A DNA stretch of 64,000 bases from QYOJ01 sp964616825. Its GTDB lineage: Bacteria; Bacteroidota; Bacteroidia; Bacteroidales; FEN-979. This document shows, piece by piece, positions 1-8,803 of this stretch. A model generated the notes under the pieces. It was not told the DNA's origin, made no database searches, and saw only the letters and a list, made by a program, of their open reading frames with translations. The number at the start of each line of letters is the position of its first letter. Positions within the stretch are counted from its first letter, which is position 1. Position numbers and translations under genes: made by a program. Location: contig CAZTSX010000008.1 in NCBI GenBank assembly GCA_964616825.1, positions 62,001 through 126,000 of the forward strand. The letters are read 5' to 3'.

Positions 1-555
1 GTATATCCATGCATCCAGAGGTTTTACTCGAATCTTCTTACCTTCTTTTCGGAATCCCTGAGCATCTTTATATGAATGGATTCCGATTCCCGGTTTGATG
101 ATCCGAATCTCCCTTCGGTACCATTTTCGGGAATTTCCGGTCCAGTCATAGGATCCCCAGAAATGGAGGTAGTTGAAGAGTAGTCCTTCTACCCGTGGGT
201 CTTCTCTCCACTGTTCCATTCCTTTCCGGATAGTATCAATATTTTGTTCATGAACGATTTCGTCGGCCTGAATGTAAAATGCCCAATCGGAATTGGGAGA
301 GATAGCATTAAGCGCTTTGTTTGTCTCTTTTGCAAGCACCTCTCCCCCTTCATGAAGAGACTCATCCCACCTTGTGTCCAGAATTCTGACGGAAGTAGAA
401 TCAATTGACTCAATCAAATCCCGGGTTCCGTCGTCCGAGTCACCTACAGCTACAACCACTTCATCACACAGTGGCAGGATCGACCGGATTGCCTCGGCGA
501 CAGGGTAATCGTATTTGATGGCATTGCGAATAAAAGTGAAGCCGGAGATATGCAT
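1..555 (-). CDS. Glycosyltransferase family 2 (C-terminus outside window)
   Basis: Reads leftward off the window edge; 185 N-terminal residues are visible, starting at the ATG at 553-555 (MHISGFTFIRNAIKYDYP). A GDSDDGT stretch and the sequence WAFYIQADE, a DxD-like metal/nucleotide-sugar site, are typical of GT-A fold family 2 enzymes. The role is presumably transfer of a sugar to a cell-surface glycan; the acceptor cannot be read. It starts 9 bases after the purB stop, so it is probably co-transcribed with purB. The sugar specificity is unknown. Confidence 0.8.
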   Translation of the reverse strand, partial: MHISGFTFIRNAIKYDYPVAEAIRSILPLCDEVVVAVGDSDDGTRDLIESIDSTSVRILDTRWDESLHEGGEVLAKETNKALNAISPNSDWAFYIQADEIVHEQNIDTIRKGMEQWREDPRVEGLLFNYLHFWGSYDWTGNSRKWYRREIRIIKPGIGIHSYKDAQGFRKEGKKIRVKPLDAWIY

Positions 556-564
556 GGAGGTAAG

Positions 565-1914
565 CTATAAGTTGATTATCCCTGTGTAATTATCAGGGGT
601 AATCTTTTTCATCTCTTCTTTGATACTTTTCCGGACGTTCAGATTATCAATAAACTCGTGAATGGTCTTTTTGTTGATCCTGGTTTTTCCACGTGTTAGC
701 TCTTTCAGCGCTTCATAAGGGTTGGGATATCCCTCCCTCCGAAGGATGGTTTGAATGGCTTCAGATACAACTGCCCAATTGTCGTTCAGGTCTTGTTTGA
801 GCTTCATCTCATTCAGGATCACTTTGTTGAAGCCCTGTAGTAGGGATTTCAGCGCGATCATCATCTGCGCCATTGGAACTCCGATATTCCGGGTGACGGT
901 GGAATCGGTTAGATCGCGTTGCAAACGGGAGAGAGGTAATGTCGCCGAGAGGTGTTCAAAGATTGCATTGGCGATGCCCAGGTTTCCCTCCGAATTCTCA
1001 AAATCGATCGGATTGACTTTATGTGGCATGGTTGAGGATCCTGTCTCGGTTTTTTTTACTTTTTGTTTGAAATACTCCATGGAGATATACATCCACATGT
1101 CGCGGTTAAAGTCAATCAAAATGGTACTGATACGCTTCAGGTTATCTAGAAATGCAGCAATGTTGTCGTAGTGGTCGATCTGTGTGGTGGTTTGCTGCCG
1201 CTCTAACTCAAGACTGTTGTTCAGGAACTTGTTAGCGAACTTTATCCAGTCAATCTGCGGATAAGCTACATGATGAGCATTGAAGTTTCCGGTAGCGCCG
1301 CCGAATTTTCCGGAAAATGGAATCGTCTCCACCAGCGCCATTTGCTGTGAAAGGCGCTCCACAAAGACATAGATCTCTTTGCCCACAGTAGTAGGTGATG
1401 CAGGTTGACCATGCGTATGCGCGAGCATCGGAACGTGCTGCCATTCAACGCTCTTCTGGAGCAAGGAGTAATGGACCTCGGTCAGAAGTGGTTCCAGTAC
1501 TTCCTCCCAGGCATCCCGCATGGCCATTGGGAAAGCTGTGTTATTGATGTCCTGGGAGGTCAGACCGAAATGAACAAACTCCTGATAGGCTCCCAATCCA
1601 AACTGATCAAGTTTTTCCTTGACAAAATACTCTATCGCCTTCACATCATGATTGGTTTCCTTTTCGATCGCTTTGACCCGCTGCGCATCTTCAGGCATAA
1701 AATTCCGGTAGATCTTGCGTAGTTTGGTGAAATTCGATTTGTTGAACTCTTTCAACTGAGGCAATGGAATACCACAAAGTGCAATGAAATATTCCACCTC
1801 CACCCACAAACGGTACCGGATAATGGCAGCCTCAGAGAAGTAATCGGATAATTTCTCGACAGACTTCCTATATCGTCCGTCAACAGGGGAAATGGCAAAC
1901 AGAGAAGTATCCAT
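565..1914 (-). CDS. purB: Adenylosuccinate lyase
   Basis: 449 aa, close to the E. coli-type PurB length. It catalyses two steps of purine synthesis: adenylosuccinate to AMP plus fumarate, and SAICAR to AICAR. The superfamily signature GSSTMPHKVNPIDFEN lies at about residues 292-307 and carries the flexible-loop catalytic serine. FGLTSQD is near 116-122 and the conserved HTHGQPASP near 166. A TAnnTTTG promoter element lies just upstream on the minus strand. It is followed after 9 bases by the glycosyltransferase. Confidence 0.96.
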   Translation of the reverse strand: MDTSLFAISPVDGRYRKSVEKLSDYFSEAAIIRYRLWVEVEYFIALCGIPLPQLKEFNKSNFTKLRKIYRNFMPEDAQRVKAIEKETNHDVKAIEYFVKEKLDQFGLGAYQEFVHFGLTSQDINNTAFPMAMRDAWEEVLEPLLTEVHYSLLQKSVEWQHVPMLAHTHGQPASPTTVGKEIYVFVERLSQQMALVETIPFSGKFGGATGNFNAHHVAYPQIDWIKFANKFLNNSLELERQQTTTQIDHYDNIAAFLDNLKRISTILIDFNRDMWMYISMEYFKQKVKKTETGSSTMPHKVNPIDFENSEGNLGIANAIFEHLSATLPLSRLQRDLTDSTVTRNIGVPMAQMMIALKSLLQGFNKVILNEMKLKQDLNDNWAVVSEAIQTILRREGYPNPYEALKELTRGKTRINKKTIHEFIDNLNVRKSIKEEMKKITPDNYTGIINL

Positions 1915-1937
1915 AATGAAGAATATTAGCCAAATCC

Positions 1938-1945
1938 CAAAAATA
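1938..1945 (-). promoter_or_regulatory. Bacteroidota -7 element upstream of purB
   Basis: TATTTTTG on the minus strand matches TAnnTTTG and ends 23 bases before the purB ATG. No TTG -33 element is evident. Confidence 0.5.
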
Positions 1946-1957
1946 GCATTTTTTTCG

Positions 1958-2803
1958 CTATTTCACTACTGTGCTCGCCCAGCTATTGGAATAGGCAGTG
2001 AAAAATCCGATCGCGCCATCACTGATATTGCCCACAACATTGGCAGGTGGACCCGTGAAAAAAGGAATATTATATCCAGCAATCTGTACCTGTGAAAGAA
2101 AATCAAAGTACTCTTTGGTGATGCCTGACATCTGCAGTGTTACTTTGTCGCCAGGCTTGAAGTTTTCCCAGTAGTTTTCATTGTTGATGTATACCGCCGT
2201 GATGCCATTGATGTAGTTGCCATTGAAATACTTATCGTCAGAATAGGCTATCTTCCAGATTGAATCGGTCATCAATATGTCATTCCGGTAGTAATGGAAC
2301 ATGTAATAATTGACCTCATCACCGGGATCCTTGGCGAATACCTTGATCTCCCAGAAACCTTTTTCCCCCCAGTCATCCTGAAATTCAACCTGGATGGAAT
2401 CCAGTTGTGCTACTTGCATCATTTTACAAGTGGAGTAATAATTGGTATGATTATCGATCTGTTGGTCAAGCTGGACATCAAGACTATACGTCTGGTCAAT
2501 CACGCCTGAAAAAGTTGAGTCGGTCTCATAAATGCCTGATTTCCCGGGTTCTGTTTCGGTTAACGGAAAAGTAGCAGTGCCATCTGAGATTGTGATTGTG
2601 GCATTCACTACACGCGGAGTTGGCTCATTGTAAAAATAGTCAGCTGTCTTCGATAGTCTAATCTGATAAGTTGCTGTATCGTTTGAAATCCCTCCGTCTA
2701 CTACCAGACGTGTATACGATTCATCCAGAGTCAAATCAATGCGTTCTGTACAAGCCGTGGCCACAATGAAAATAAATAGGATATATGAAATTGTTCGTGT
2801 CAT
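1958..2803 (-). CDS. DUF4249-type lipoprotein
   Basis: 281 aa with a lipoprotein signal (hydrophobic ISYILFIFIVATAC, lipidated Cys near residue 18), so it is probably outer-membrane or periplasm anchored. The following LTLDESYTRLVVDGGISND and the beta-rich body match the DUF4249 family of Bacteroidota. This family is typically encoded directly after a TonB-dependent receptor with a carboxypeptidase-like N-domain, as here (12-base gap). The molecular function is unknown. From context it is probably an accessory of the receptor. Confidence 0.8.
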   Translation of the reverse strand: MTRTISYILFIFIVATACTERIDLTLDESYTRLVVDGGISNDTATYQIRLSKTADYFYNEPTPRVVNATITISDGTATFPLTETEPGKSGIYETDSTFSGVIDQTYSLDVQLDQQIDNHTNYYSTCKMMQVAQLDSIQVEFQDDWGEKGFWEIKVFAKDPGDEVNYYMFHYYRNDILMTDSIWKIAYSDDKYFNGNYINGITAVYINNENYWENFKPGDKVTLQMSGITKEYFDFLSQVQIAGYNIPFFTGPPANVVGNISDGAIGFFTAYSNSWASTVVK

Positions 2804-2815
2804 AGTCGTTTGTCG

Positions 2816-5164
2816 TTAAAAGCGGAAATTAAAAGTGACAGAAGGGATGATCCCGAACAAGTAGATCCGCTCGGCATAAGTAATATCAGGATTCTCTTTA
2901 TCCATAACAAAATTGATCGACCAGGTGTTGTGCCTGTTGTAGACGTTGTAAACAGATAGGTTGATATCCCACCTGAATCTCTTCTTCGGATTGGATTTGG
3001 AGGAGAAGACAAGCGAGAAATCGAGTCTGTTGTAATCCCTGTACCGGAATTCATTCCGGTCGGAATAGATAGGGAGGATCTTCCCGCCAACCTCTGCACG
3101 TCCGGTTGGGAAAGTAACCGGATTACCGGTGGCATAGACCCATGTTGCCGACATTCCCCACCTGGGATGGATTTGATAGTTTGCTACGATCGCCAGGTTA
3201 TGAGGTTTATCGTATGGTGCAGGATAGGGATTACCGTTGTTTATCTCCGGGATCTTTCGAATGCTTTTCGACAATGTGTAACTGATCCATCCGCCAAATT
3301 TCCTCTCGTTCAGCCTGACAAGGAATTCAGCGCCATAAGACCATCCTTTTCCTTCCCTGACTTCCCCTTCAATCTTTTCGTTGAGTAACAACTCTGCAAA
3401 ATTCTTGAAGTCAATTACATGGTTCATATGCTTGTAATAGACCTCGACAGAAGTTTCAATCGTATTTTTTCTGAAGTTCCGGAAGTAGCCCAGGGCCACC
3501 TGGTCAGAAACCTGGGGTTTGATATTCGGACCGGCCGGAAACCAGATATCCAGCGGCGTTCCTGCTGTGGAGTTTTGAGCCAGTTGAAGGTATTGGTTCG
3601 TCCGTGAGTAACTTGCTTTTATTGACGACTTCTCATTGAAGGTATAGAGGAGTCCAAGACGAGGTTCAATACCGAAATATGTGTTGTAGAATTGTCCTGC
3701 AGGATAGACTGTGGAATCGATCGGATTGTATGCGGAATCGAAGTTGAAGATGGTTCCGGGCCCCACATTCTGGAACATGGAGAACCGAAGTCCGTATTTA
3801 AACGTCCAGTGTTCTCCAACCCGCTGCTCATTCCCTGCATAAACACCGGATTCCAGAGAGAAATTTTCAGGCACTTTAACTTCATTATATACTGTTTCGC
3901 TCCCAATTCCTTTGGCGATTCCCGGACTGATCATATGGTAGGTGCCGTCAATCCCAAAACGAAGCGTGTTTTTTGAATTAATATAATAGCTGAAGTCCCC
4001 TTTAACTCCGATATCTCGGAGGTTTGAGTTCCATTCAAATGATGAAGTATACCCTTCCGGGGTTCCCAGCATATAACGATAGTCGCTATAGATAAAAGTG
4101 AAGTTGGCAAACAGTTTTGTGTTGAAGAGGTGTTTCCAGCGAATGGTTCCGGTAGCATTCCCCCAGCTCATCTTGGCGAAGTCATTTTTAAAAACATCAC
4201 GTCCAAAATAGCCGGAGAGAAAAATGTGGTTGTTTTGGTTGATGCGGTAATTAATTTTTGCGTTCAGGTCATAAAAATAGAGTTTGTTGTCGCGTAATGC
4301 CTCTTCACTCGAAAGAGCCAGAAACAGGTCGGCATATGTTCTGCGCCCTGAAACGATGAATGAAATTTTATCTCTCCAGATAGGTCCTTCAACGGTGAGA
4401 CGCGAAGCAATGATCCCGATTCCTCCGGTCACCTCAAATCGTTTGGAGTTCCCCTCTTTCATCCGCACATCCAGCACCGAAGAGAGTCGTCCCCCATACC
4501 GGGGCGGGATATCTCCTTTGTAAAGCGTGACATCTTTAATCGCATCATTGTTGAAGACCGAAAAGAAGCCCATCAGATGAGATGCGTTATAGACGGTAGA
4601 TTCGTCCAACAGGATCAGATTCTGATCCGGTGCGCCACCACGTACGCTGAAACCACTACCACCTTCACTCACCGACTGAACACCAGGAAGTAGTTGGATC
4701 GCTTTGATGATATCCACTTCACCCATCAGAGATGGGATCTTTTTGATGGTTTTCATGTCCATCTTAATGGTGCTCATTTCAGGTTGTACAATATTCTTGT
4801 TCGCTTGCTCACTTGTGATCTCAACTTCATTCAGCATCTCCTGAGCAGGTTCCAGCTCAAGGTGAAGGGTGATGTTTCTATTCAACCTCACATCTCGCGT
4901 AACTGTTTGAAATCCAATGAATGAGATCTGCAGGGTGTAGGTTCCTTCCGGTAATGTTAAAGAGAAGTTGCCATAGATATCTGTGACCGTTCCGGTTTTC
5001 AATTCTGCTACATAGATAGTTGTACCGGTAAGATCTTCCCCGTTGGATTTATCCCGAACGGAGCCGCTGATGGTCCATTTTTTTGGGAGCTCTGTTTCTG
5101 TTGCTGTGACAGGATGTTCACACAGGAAAAAAAAGGTAAGAAGTAACAGGTATAGAAATTTCAT
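2816..5164 (-). CDS. TonB-dependent receptor with carboxypeptidase-like regulatory domain
   Basis: About 782 aa from the chosen start at 5164, which gives a canonical signal peptide (MKFLYLLLLTFFFLC). An ATG at 5188 would add 8 residues. After the signal comes a CarboxypepD_reg-like beta-sandwich (SGSVRDKSNGEDL to about residue 105). The plug domain follows (LLPGVQSVSEGGSGFSVRGG, about 160-180, then YGGRLSSVLDVRMKEG). A C-terminal beta-barrel ends in the aromatic SVTFNFRF, as expected for barrel insertion. It imports an unidentified ligand across the outer membrane using TonB energy. Gene order yrdC-type, receptor, DUF4249 suggests one transcript. Confidence 0.9.
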   Translation of the reverse strand: MKFLYLLLLTFFFLCEHPVTATETELPKKWTISGSVRDKSNGEDLTGTTIYVAELKTGTVTDIYGNFSLTLPEGTYTLQISFIGFQTVTRDVRLNRNITLHLELEPAQEMLNEVEITSEQANKNIVQPEMSTIKMDMKTIKKIPSLMGEVDIIKAIQLLPGVQSVSEGGSGFSVRGGAPDQNLILLDESTVYNASHLMGFFSVFNNDAIKDVTLYKGDIPPRYGGRLSSVLDVRMKEGNSKRFEVTGGIGIIASRLTVEGPIWRDKISFIVSGRRTYADLFLALSSEEALRDNKLYFYDLNAKINYRINQNNHIFLSGYFGRDVFKNDFAKMSWGNATGTIRWKHLFNTKLFANFTFIYSDYRYMLGTPEGYTSSFEWNSNLRDIGVKGDFSYYINSKNTLRFGIDGTYHMISPGIAKGIGSETVYNEVKVPENFSLESGVYAGNEQRVGEHWTFKYGLRFSMFQNVGPGTIFNFDSAYNPIDSTVYPAGQFYNTYFGIEPRLGLLYTFNEKSSIKASYSRTNQYLQLAQNSTAGTPLDIWFPAGPNIKPQVSDQVALGYFRNFRKNTIETSVEVYYKHMNHVIDFKNFAELLLNEKIEGEVREGKGWSYGAEFLVRLNERKFGGWISYTLSKSIRKIPEINNGNPYPAPYDKPHNLAIVANYQIHPRWGMSATWVYATGNPVTFPTGRAEVGGKILPIYSDRNEFRYRDYNRLDFSLVFSSKSNPKKRFRWDINLSVYNVYNRHNTWSINFVMDKENPDITYAERIYLFGIIPSVTFNFRF

Positions 5165-5205
5165 CAATGTAGTTAGTTTGCCTAGCATGTTGAACTGTGA
5201 ACATT

Positions 5206-5769
5206 TTATCTCCGGATGACTTCAAACTCTCCATTTGCTCTTATCTTGATGATTGTAGAAGGTTTGGTTTCCCGGAGCGAATCATGTGCCAGATTTACCT
5301 TGTAATCCACCTGATTGGCAATTTCTTCAGGAATCCATTTGAAAACAAGTGGAGCTGGCTGCCCTGAAATATTAGCAGATGTGGAAACGATGGGTCTCTT
5401 AAAGTTTCGGATCAGTTTATAACAAAACTCATAGTTAATCACCCGGATCGCAATGGTTCCATCATCTGCAATGATATTTTTAGCCAGGTTTTTGGCTTTT
5501 GGATAAATGATAGTAAGAGGAGTGTTGACATTCTCAATCAGGTCAAGAATAACATTGGGAATGTCTTCAACATATTCGAAGAGCCGCTCCTTCCGGTCCA
5601 GAAGGACGATCAGGCTCTTACCCTCCATCCGTTTCTTGATCTTGAAGATTTTCTGAACTGCTTTGGGATTGGTCGCATCACAACCAATGCCCCAGATAGT
5701 ATCCGTCGGATAGAGGATCGTTCCCCCTTTCCGCAAAACGTCCAGACAATTTTTAATCTCCTGCTTCAT
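5206..5769 (-). CDS. L-threonylcarbamoyladenylate synthase (Sua5/YrdC/YciO family)
   Basis: 187 aa, the short single-domain form of the family. It makes threonylcarbamoyl-AMP from threonine, bicarbonate and ATP for the t6A37 modification of ANN-decoding tRNAs. Visible family motifs are GGTILYPTDTIWGIGCDA near residue 15, the basic IFKIKKR that binds substrate near 41, and the STSANISGQPAP segment near 130. A TAnnTTTG element lies upstream. The YciO branch of this family is less well characterised, so the symbol tsaC is withheld. Confidence 0.9.
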   Translation of the reverse strand: MKQEIKNCLDVLRKGGTILYPTDTIWGIGCDATNPKAVQKIFKIKKRMEGKSLIVLLDRKERLFEYVEDIPNVILDLIENVNTPLTIIYPKAKNLAKNIIADDGTIAIRVINYEFCYKLIRNFKRPIVSTSANISGQPAPLVFKWIPEEIANQVDYKVNLAHDSLRETKPSTIIKIRANGEFEVIRR

Positions 5770-5804
5770 GAAAACAACTAACCAAACCTTTTAAAACCAA
5801 CCTG

Positions 5805-5812
5805 CAAATATA
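5805..5812 (-). promoter_or_regulatory. Bacteroidota -7 element upstream of the YrdC-family gene
   Basis: TATATTTG on the minus strand, 35 bases ahead of the ATG at 5769. No convincing -33 TTG is visible. Confidence 0.5.
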
Positions 5813-5850
5813 TAGAATAAGGATTATATGTTAATAACTTTTCTCGTTTG

Positions 5851-6855
5851 TTAAATGCGGGATACCAGTTGAGACACTTCGATCTGCATCGCACAATTAA
5901 AATGATCATACGGGCAACGTTTAAGCCCATGAAGTCCACATGGCCTGCATGTTAGGGTTTCAGTAACCTCAATGATTGCTGCATCGTCAGACAACGGTCC
6001 AAAACCGAAATAAGGTGTTGTAGAACAGTACACAACGGTAACCGGTGCGTTTACGGCGGAGGCCAGATGCATGGGTGCGGAATCATTGGTGAAGTTCATC
6101 TTCGCTTGCTTCATGAGAGCGGCGGATTCCAGCAGGCTAATCTCTCCAGCAAGGTTGATTATATTGAATGCCGGATACCGGATATCGGATACCGGATGCC
6201 GGATTTTCTCACAGAGATCAAAGTCCGCTTTCGATCCGAGCAAGTAGACAGTTGCTTCCGGAGGGATTTTACTGATCAACTCCACCCATTTTTCAACCGG
6301 AAACTGTTTGGTAAACCAGAGGGATGCGGGAGAGACGGTATAATAGATTTTCGATTTTTGATGTTCGATTTTCGAATGCATCCCCAAATCCCTTGAAGGG
6401 GGATATAACTTTGGTTTCTCCGGTTTCTCGTTTGTCAAATCAGCGATCAGAGCTTGATTCCGGTCTGTTTCGTGAATATCCGGTCCGATTTCATGACGAA
6501 TACGTCTGGTGAAACAACGGGATAGTGGATTTTTATCGAATCCGACACTCTCTTTAGCTCTTGATAATACGGTCAGGAGCCCGGTGCGGGTGAAACGCTG
6601 AATGTCTACAACCAGATCGTAGTGTTCTTTTCGGATCTGTTTGATCAGCTTGAGGAACTCTTTTTGCTTCCCGGCCTTATCCCAAATAATGACCTGATTT
6701 AGAAACGGGTGATCCCTAAATAACTCTTCCATTCCCTTCTTAACCATCATGTCGAGATCTGCATCCGGAAAGTAGGGGTGCAGCTTTTCAAGAACGGCGG
6801 TAGCCAGAATGACATCCCCGATCGAGGCGGTTTGGATAACCAGGATCTTTTTCAT
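5851..6855 (-). CDS. Glycosyltransferase family 9 (heptosyltransferase-like)
   Basis: 334 aa from the ATG at 6853-6855, which overlaps the dapD stop as ATGA and indicates translational coupling. A longer frame back to 6942 has no support. The start MKKILVIQTASIGDVILAT is the GT9 N-terminal motif, and FTNDSAPMHLASAVNAPV is the C-terminal nucleotide-sugar-binding motif. It probably adds a heptose or related sugar to lipopolysaccharide core at the inner membrane. Oddly, two stretches of the coding sequence (about 6169-6205 and 6345-6400) consist of short tandem repeats and a palindromic CCCTTGAAGGG. They encode HPVSDIRYPAF and LGMHSKIEHQKSKI in frame, apparently in surface loops. Confidence 0.87.
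   Translation of the reverse strand: MKKILVIQTASIGDVILATAVLEKLHPYFPDADLDMMVKKGMEELFRDHPFLNQVIIWDKAGKQKEFLKLIKQIRKEHYDLVVDIQRFTRTGLLTVLSRAKESVGFDKNPLSRCFTRRIRHEIGPDIHETDRNQALIADLTNEKPEKPKLYPPSRDLGMHSKIEHQKSKIYYTVSPASLWFTKQFPVEKWVELISKIPPEATVYLLGSKADFDLCEKIRHPVSDIRYPAFNIINLAGEISLLESAALMKQAKMNFTNDSAPMHLASAVNAPVTVVYCSTTPYFGFGPLSDDAAIIEVTETLTCRPCGLHGLKRCPYDHFNCAMQIEVSQLVSRI
6169..6205. repeat. In-gene period-7 repeat (CCGGATA unit) in GT9
   Basis: Five imperfect copies of a CGGATAC-like heptamer in a row inside the GT9 frame. The same word family recurs inside the gene at 28864-29331 and between genes near 56045. Confidence 0.8.
6345..6400. repeat. In-gene TCGATTTT repeat plus palindrome in GT9
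   Basis: Four imperfect copies of CGATTTT with 7-8 base spacing, then CCCCAAATCCCTTGAAGGGG, which contains the palindrome CCCTTGAAGGG. The CGATTTT words recur between genes at 36301-36343. Confidence 0.75.
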
Positions 6856-7670
6856 ACGGGTACGTCGAATTCCCGCAATGCCTGGTTTAATGATGTTTTG
6901 CGGTTGGTTGATTCTTTTCGCTGTCCAATGATCAGGGCACAAGCTACCTGGTATTCACCTGCAGGAAATGATTTTGTGTATGAACCGGGGATCACAACAG
7001 ATCGGGGCGGGATGAATCCGTTGATCTCGGTGGCTGTATTTCCTGATACATCAAGGATTTTTGTTGATGATGTGAGAACAACGTTGGCACCCAGTACAGC
7101 CTCTCTCTCAATTCTTACACCCTCCACAATAATAGAACGGGAGCCGATGAAACACTCCTCCTCAATGATCACAGGAGCTGCCTGTACCGGTTCCAGGACA
7201 CCACCTATTCCAACCCCTCCACTCAGGTGTACATTCTTGCCAATCTGCGCACAAGATCCGACCGTAGCCCAGGTATCAACCATCGTCCCGGAATCGACAT
7301 AAGCGCCGATGTTGATGTATGAAGGCATCATGACCACTCCCCGAGCGATGTAGGAACCATAGCGGGCAAGTGCATGAGGTACCACCCGAACTCCTTTTTG
7401 TTCATAATCCTTTTTTAGTGGGATCTTATCAAAGAATTCAAGGGGGCCAGACTTGGATGTCTCCAGCTTTTGGATCGGGAAATAAAGGATGACTGCTTTT
7501 TTAATCCAATCGAATGTGATCCACTCTGTTCCATTAAACTCCGCTACCCGCAGCCTGCCTTTGTCGAGCAAGTCAATCACAAGCCGGATGGCCTGTTGTG
7601 TTTCACTTTTTTTCAACATCTCCCGGTCAACCCAGGCTGCTTCCACAAGCGCTCTGATATCATCTGTCAT
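6852..7670 (-). CDS. dapD: 2,3,4,5-tetrahydropyridine-2,6-dicarboxylate N-succinyltransferase
   Basis: 272 aa, the normal DapD length. It succinylates tetrahydrodipicolinate in the lysine/diaminopimelate pathway. The left-handed beta-helix of hexapeptide repeats is visible from about residue 105 to 215 (YIARGVVMMPSYINIGAYVD, IGKNVHLSGGVGIGG, ECFIGSRSIIVEG). The N-terminal helical domain has the usual EAAWVDREML. It is divergent from ruvX, and its stop overlaps the GT9 start by four bases. Confidence 0.96.
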   Translation of the reverse strand: MTDDIRALVEAAWVDREMLKKSETQQAIRLVIDLLDKGRLRVAEFNGTEWITFDWIKKAVILYFPIQKLETSKSGPLEFFDKIPLKKDYEQKGVRVVPHALARYGSYIARGVVMMPSYINIGAYVDSGTMVDTWATVGSCAQIGKNVHLSGGVGIGGVLEPVQAAPVIIEEECFIGSRSIIVEGVRIEREAVLGANVVLTSSTKILDVSGNTATEINGFIPPRSVVIPGSYTKSFPAGEYQVACALIIGQRKESTNRKTSLNQALREFDVPV

Positions 7671-7717
7671 AATTCCCTGTTTGGTTGATCAAAATTATGG
7701 AAAAAAATTAAGTTTCT

Positions 7718-7725
7718 TACCTTTG
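7718..7725 (+). promoter_or_regulatory. Bacteroidota -7 element for ruvX-def
   Basis: TACCTTTG matches TAnnTTTG exactly, 14 bases before the ruvX ATG. The spacing implies a very short leader. Confidence 0.6.
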
Positions 7726-7739
7726 CGCTCAATTTGATT

Positions 7740-8150
7740 ATGGGACGAATCCTGGCAATAGATTATGGCAGAAAACGCGTTGGCCTTGCGGTTACTGATG
7801 AATTACAGATTATAGCTACGGGACTGGGTACAGTTCATGCTAATGATACCCTCGATTATCTGAAGCGTTATATCAAAGATAATGAGGTGGATTGTTTCGT
7901 GATTGGTGAACCAAAAGACATGAAAAACCGGCCATCTGAGTCGGAACGGTTTATTGCCCCCTTTGTAAAATCCCTGAGGAAAACATTTCCGGATATCCTC
8001 ATAGAACGCTTTGATGAGCGCTTTACCTCCAGGATGGCTTCTCAGGCGATCATTGATGCCGGCGCTAAAAAAAAGGATCGACAAAATAAAGCGCTGGTAG
8101 ATACCGTTAGTGCTACTCTGATCCTGCAATCATACCTCGAAACTACATGA
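7740..8150 (+). CDS. ruvX: Putative pre-16S rRNA nuclease / Holliday junction resolvase-like
   Basis: 136 aa (YqgF/RuvX family). The start is placed at the ATG at 7740; an upstream in-frame TTG at 7734 is unlikely. GRILAIDYGRKRVGLAVTDE is the RNase H-like N-terminal signature with the first catalytic Asp. ERFDERFTSRMA and the C-terminal KALVDTVSATLIL carry the other acidic residues. The family matures the 5' end of 16S rRNA and may also act on Holliday junctions. The stop overlaps the def start as ATGA. Confidence 0.93.
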   Translation: MGRILAIDYGRKRVGLAVTDELQIIATGLGTVHANDTLDYLKRYIKDNEVDCFVIGEPKDMKNRPSESERFIAPFVKSLRKTFPDILIERFDERFTSRMASQAIIDAGAKKKDRQNKALVDTVSATLILQSYLETT

Positions 8151-8722
8151 CATTACCGATTGTTGCTTATCCACATCCCATACTGAAAAAAAAGACGGTA
8201 GAAATTGAACCTGACTATCCGGACCTGGACGTTTTTTTATCCGACATGTGGGAGACGATGTACCAGGCTGATGGGATCGGACTTGCAGCCCCTCAGGTTA
8301 ACAGATCCCTTCGTCTGTTTGTGATTGATGCCTCCATTCTGTCTGAACACCATCATCCTGAAGCTGACGGATTTAAAAAGACCTTCATCAATCCAACGAT
8401 TCTGATCCAGGAAGGTGAAGAAGAATTACATAACGAAGGATGCCTTAGTTTCCCGGGTTTACATGAAGAGATCCAACGAAAATCGGTTATTCATATTCAC
8501 TATTTGGATGAGAATTTTCAGGAGTTTGAGGAGAGATATGACGGCATTCTGGCCCGGATCATCCAGCACGAATATGACCATATTGAAGGGATCACGATGG
8601 CAGAACGAATCAGTCCGTTACGGAAAATGTTGTTAAAAAGGAGGCTGAGTGATATTGCTTCGGGAAATATTGACGTTCATTACAAGATGATTTTCCCATC
8701 AGTGAAGAAAAAGAAGAGTTGA
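8147..8722 (+). CDS. def: Peptide deformylase
   Basis: 191 aa. It removes the formyl group from N-terminal fMet of nascent proteins. All three family motifs are present: GIGLAAPQVN (about 45-54), EGCLSFPG (about 98-105, metal-binding Cys) and QHEYDHIEG (about 142-150, the HExxH zinc/iron site). It is translationally coupled to ruvX. A run of period-7 repeats starts right at the stop codon. Confidence 0.97.
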   Translation: MTLPIVAYPHPILKKKTVEIEPDYPDLDVFLSDMWETMYQADGIGLAAPQVNRSLRLFVIDASILSEHHHPEADGFKKTFINPTILIQEGEEELHNEGCLSFPGLHEEIQRKSVIHIHYLDENFQEFEERYDGILARIIQHEYDHIEGITMAERISPLRKMLLKRRLSDIASGNIDVHYKMIFPSVKKKKS

Positions 8723-8774
8723 TGCTCGATGCTGGATGCTGGATGCTGGATACTTGATGACTGGATGTTGAATA
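8721..8774. repeat. Intergenic period-7 repeat (GATGCTG unit)
   Basis: Seven or so imperfect heptamers (GATGCTC, GATGCTG, GATACTT and so on) between def and the lipoprotein gene. It shares the 17-base word GATGCTCGATGCTGGAT with the repeat at 48134-48150. Confidence 0.85.
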
Positions 8775-8803
8775 TGTATTATTTGTTTAAAGCGAAAATA
8801 GTG

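Noticed and set aside
6856..6942. Longer N-terminus for GT9
   Set aside because: Overlaps dapD by 90 bases and precedes the conserved family start; the ATGA overlap fits better.
8729..8803. Longer N-terminus for the TPR lipoprotein
   Set aside because: It translates the GATGCTG repeat and would bury the lipoprotein signal.
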